The notes under the pieces: model-generated
Databases searched by the model: none
Told to the model about the DNA's origin: nothing
What the model saw: the letters and a program-made list of their open reading frames with translations, nothing else
Source: an uncultured Eubacteriales bacterium
GTDB lineage: Bacteria; Bacillota; Clostridia; Oscillospirales; CAG-272
DNA length: 7,459 nt
NCBI GenBank assembly: GCA_934489945.1
Contig: CAKSSY010000074.1
Location: 1-7,459 of the forward strand
Direction of reading: 5' to 3'
Shown here: positions 5,325 to 7,459 of the stretch, in pieces
Numbering within the stretch: the first letter of the stretch is position 1
Layout of the letters: each line of letters opens with the position of its first letter
Position numbers and translations under genes: made by a program

Positions 5325-5774
5325 ATGTTAACAGACACCATAGAAAAGTTGATTGTGCAGATGTTGGAAGAATCCGGCGGCGCACTGGAATTACAACGAA
5401 ACGAAATGGCAAACAAGATTGGTTGTGTTCCCAGTCAGATCAGTTATGTAATCACTTCAAGATTTACACCGGACAAGGGTTACATCATTGAGTCGAGGCG
5501 CGGAGGTGGTGGTTGCATTCGTATTGTAAGAAAGCAAATGCACCGCAACGAATATTTGATGCACCTCTTTTACGCAATCGGAGACGAGATTGATGATCGT
5601 TCTGTCGAGGCTTATCTTTCCAATATGTCGGGGGCAGGAGCAATCAGCCAACGGGATGTACAGATCATTTCCGCCGCCCTCTCCAACTCTGCTCTTGCCG
5701 ATGTCCCCCCCAATCTCCGCAATCATATACGGGCACAGATATTCCGACACATTATACTCTCCGTCATGAGTTAA
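5325..5774 (+). CDS. ctsR: Transcriptional repressor CtsR (class III stress genes)
   Basis: CtsR is the dimeric repressor of clp and mcs heat-shock genes in low-G+C Gram-positive bacteria; heat or McsB-dependent control releases it from DNA. The 149 residues carry the N-terminal winged helix-turn-helix (about 25-50, with CVPSQISYVITSRFT), the hallmark wing RGGGG (59-63) followed by IRIV, and the helical C-terminal dimerisation domain (about 75-147). The wing arginine is the type of residue reported as an McsB phosphorylation target in Geobacillus. The ATG at 5325 is preferred over one at 5316 because AGGAGG ends at 5314, leaving 10 bases rather than one; the protein then also starts like known CtsR proteins. 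First gene of the operon, preceded by its own operators. Confidence 0.97.
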   Translation: MLTDTIEKLIVQMLEESGGALELQRNEMANKIGCVPSQISYVITSRFTPDKGYIIESRRGGGGCIRIVRKQMHRNEYLMHLFYAIGDEIDDRSVEAYLSNMSGAGAISQRDVQIISAALSNSALADVPPNLRNHIRAQIFRHIILSVMS

Positions 5775-5803
5775 AATACAAAAGAAAGGTTTGGTAATTT
5801 ATT

Positions 5804-6334
5804 ATGCTCTGCGAAAAATGCAAAAAAAACGAAGCAACTGTTTTTTATGAAGAAAATATCAACGGCAAAACTCGTTCCTATTCCCTTTGCGCCGACTGCG
5901 CGGGAAAAATGGAAGAAACCGGTGAGATCAGTTTCCACCACAACTTCGGTGAAGACTTCTTCTCTCTTCCCTCTTTCGGCTCCTTTGCAAATGACTTGTT
6001 CGGCGGACTTTTCGGTTTGCCGGAAAGTACACGGACCGGTGCAAAAGTATGTCCCGTTTGTCATTCCACATTGGAGGATTTCCGTCGCAAAGGAAAAACG
6101 GGATGCCCGGAATGTTACAAAACCTTTGCGGACGAGCTTGACGGTACAATCCGTTCCATCCACGGCAATGTAAAACACATCGGACGTGCTCCCTCCCGTT
6201 TTAAGAAACGTCACGAGGCGGAAACCCGTCTTGCCGATTTGAAAAACCAACTGAAGTCGGCAGTATCCGATGAGAACTTTGAGCTTGCTGCCAAACTGCG
6301 CGACGAGATTCGCTCAATAGAATCGGGCAATTAA
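5804..6334 (+). CDS. mcsA: McsA, zinc-finger activator of the McsB arginine kinase
   Basis: McsA stimulates the protein-arginine kinase McsB. It has 176 residues with two pairs of CXXC zinc motifs: C3/C6 with C29/C32, and C83/C86 with C101/C104. The middle (about 45-75) is a Phe/Gly-rich linker. HGNVKHIGRAP (120-130) is a family signature, and residues about 136-171 form a UVR-type helical hairpin (AETRLADLKNQL...FELAAKLRDEIR). The length and layout are typical. It begins 29 bases after ctsR; the visible ribosome binding site, AAAGG at 5785-5789, is 14 bases from the ATG, longer than ideal, but MLCEKC is the canonical N-terminus, so the start is secure. Confidence 0.96.
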   Translation: MLCEKCKKNEATVFYEENINGKTRSYSLCADCAGKMEETGEISFHHNFGEDFFSLPSFGSFANDLFGGLFGLPESTRTGAKVCPVCHSTLEDFRRKGKTGCPECYKTFADELDGTIRSIHGNVKHIGRAPSRFKKRHEAETRLADLKNQLKSAVSDENFELAAKLRDEIRSIESGN

Positions 6335-6347
6335 GGAGGCGACTTTT

Positions 6348-7358
6348 ATGGCATGGTATAACACATCCGGAAAAGAAAACGGAACGGTTTTGTCTTCCCG
6401 TATCCGCTTTGCAAGAAATATTGAAGGTTATCCGTTTGAAGCGCATCTTGATGATGCCAAGGCAAACGATCTTGTCAACAAAGTTGGAGATTTGTTATCC
6501 CAAAACGGATTTGATAAGATTGATTTTTCCAAGATCAGCCGAAATGAGGCGGCATCCTATGTAGAAAAGCACTATGTCAGCCGTGAATTTGCCGAGAAGA
6601 AGGCACCGAGAGCTTTGATGTTGAACGAAGCCTGCGGGTTGGCTGTCATGGTCGGCGAAGAAGATCACCTTCGGATTCAGTGTATTCTGCCCGGTCTTGC
6701 CTTGGAAGAAGCCTTCAAGACTGCTTGTAGCGTAGACGACCTGATCGACAATCATTTCCCGATTGCTTACAACGATGAGCTTGGATATCTTACCCACTGT
6801 CCGACCAATCTCGGCACGGCAATGAGAGCCTCGGTCATGATGTTCCTGCCCGCTATCACAATGGCAGGCAAAATCGACGAACTTTCCAACCGCCTTTCCA
6901 AAATCGGTCTTACGATGCGCGGACTCTTCGGCGAAGGAACCGACGCACAGGGTTCGCTTTATCAGATTTCCAATCAGATTACTCTCGGCATCACCGAAGA
7001 GGACACGCTGAAAAAACTTTCGGACATGGTCAAACAGATCATCGACAACGAACAGGAGTTACGCAATCTTATCACGCCCGAGAAAAATCCGCAGATCGTT
7101 GACCGCGTATGCCGCGCCGAGGGAATTCTCCGTCACGCATATCTGTTGTCATCAAGCGAATTTCTCTCCTATTATTCGGATGTTCGTCTGGGTGTTGTCA
7201 CGGGGTTGATTTCCAACATCGGACTTACCACACTCGACAGACTCCTTGTGGAAATGATGCCCGCCAACCTCTCATTGGAGGAAAAGAAGGCTCCCGTCGG
7301 GGAACGGGAACGCGATCTGCTCCGTGCCAAACGCGTAAAGGAAGCTCTCGCGTCATAA
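6348..7358 (+). CDS. mcsB: Protein-arginine kinase McsB
   Basis: McsB transfers phosphate from ATP to arginine side chains; phospho-arginine marks proteins for ClpC-ClpP. The protein has 336 residues, slightly shorter than the roughly 350-365 of Bacillus homologues, and no domain appears lost. Phosphagen-kinase-like motifs: SSRIRFARN (16-24, nucleotide binding), EEDHLRIQ (104-111), CPTNLGTAMRAS (151-162, with the conserved Cys151), RGLFGEGTDAQG (191-202) and ISNQITLG (207-214). Near the C-terminus RDLLRA (322-327) matches the RDxxRA phospho-arginine-binding motif described for McsB. The ATG follows AAGGAGG (6333-6339) with 8 bases between; that ribosome binding site overlaps the mcsA stop, suggesting tight coupling. 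Context and motifs leave little doubt. Confidence 0.97.
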   Translation: MAWYNTSGKENGTVLSSRIRFARNIEGYPFEAHLDDAKANDLVNKVGDLLSQNGFDKIDFSKISRNEAASYVEKHYVSREFAEKKAPRALMLNEACGLAVMVGEEDHLRIQCILPGLALEEAFKTACSVDDLIDNHFPIAYNDELGYLTHCPTNLGTAMRASVMMFLPAITMAGKIDELSNRLSKIGLTMRGLFGEGTDAQGSLYQISNQITLGITEEDTLKKLSDMVKQIIDNEQELRNLITPEKNPQIVDRVCRAEGILRHAYLLSSSEFLSYYSDVRLGVVTGLISNIGLTTLDRLLVEMMPANLSLEEKKAPVGERERDLLRAKRVKEALAS

Positions 7359-7390
7359 ATCCCCAATCTAAAGAAAAGAGATGAACCATT

Positions 7391-7459
7391 ATGGCAATTC
7401 GTTTCACACAAAAAGCTCAAAACGTTCTTAACCGCTCGCTTGCATATGCCAGCGAATTC
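7391..7459 (+). CDS. clpC: ATP-dependent Clp protease ATP-binding subunit ClpC, first 23 residues (cut by window edge)
   Basis: Only 23 codons are visible: MAIRFTQKAQNVLNRSLAYA and three more residues. The RFT.KAQ.VL pattern is the start of the Clp N-terminal domain, as in ClpC (RFTERAQKVL). ClpC is the AAA+ unfoldase that feeds arginine-phosphorylated proteins to ClpP. It starts 32 bases after mcsB, in the order expected for the ctsR operon. The ribosome binding site is a weak purine stretch (AAGAGATGA). An ATG at 7381 is in another frame and closes after 16 codons. Identification rests on the motif plus operon position. Confidence 0.9.
   Translation, partial: MAIRFTQKAQNVLNRSLAYASEF

Noticed and set aside
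1..7459. Mobile element, CRISPR array, phage or defence system
   Set aside because: No transposase, integrase, terminal repeats, spacer-repeat pattern or defence-type domains are visible; all the genes except the three-gene cassette are housekeeping or stress genes in conserved order.

Overview
The window reads as chromosomal DNA from a low-to-mid G+C Gram-positive bacterium of the Clostridia. Three things point there: a large (Alu-domain-containing) SRP RNA directly upstream of dnaX-ybaB-recR, a CtsR-McsA-McsB-ClpC stress operon, and peptidoglycan-binding proteins of a kind I associate with spore-forming clostridia. A narrower placement, for example Oscillospirales, is a guess. There is no sign of a phage, transposon, plasmid or CRISPR array.

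Left third (1-2677, minus strand): a strong promoter drives the SRP RNA, followed closely by dnaX (clamp-loader subunit), ybaB/ebfC (nucleoid-associated protein) and recR (recombination mediator, cut off by the window edge). The dnaX start is corrected here to a TTG at 2296 with a very strong ribosome binding site; the longer open frame runs into the SRP RNA and is not real. dnaX contains an in-frame A AAA AAC heptamer followed at once by a -1 frame stop, so the gene may make both a full-length (tau-like) and a shortened (gamma-like) product.

Middle (2678-5158, plus strand, divergent from the SRP unit): a three-gene cell-wall cassette. It encodes a small carboxypeptidase-regulatory-like beta-sandwich protein, a protein with a divergent SpoIID-like domain plus three peptidoglycan-binding repeats, and a protein made of two more such repeats. 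None has a visible signal peptide or membrane segment, although the predicted ligand is cell wall. A CATACACT element resembling a sporulation (SigE-type) -10 box lies ahead of the first gene. This is the least understood part of the window.

Right third (5159-7459, plus strand): the class III heat-shock operon ctsR-mcsA-mcsB-clpC (clpC starts at 7391 and is cut off). Its near-consensus promoter is covered by tandem CtsR boxes, and a further degenerate box abuts the ctsR ribosome binding site. CtsR represses the operon, McsB phosphorylates proteins on arginine with McsA as activator, and ClpC with ClpP degrades the marked proteins; the order matches the Bacillus operon.
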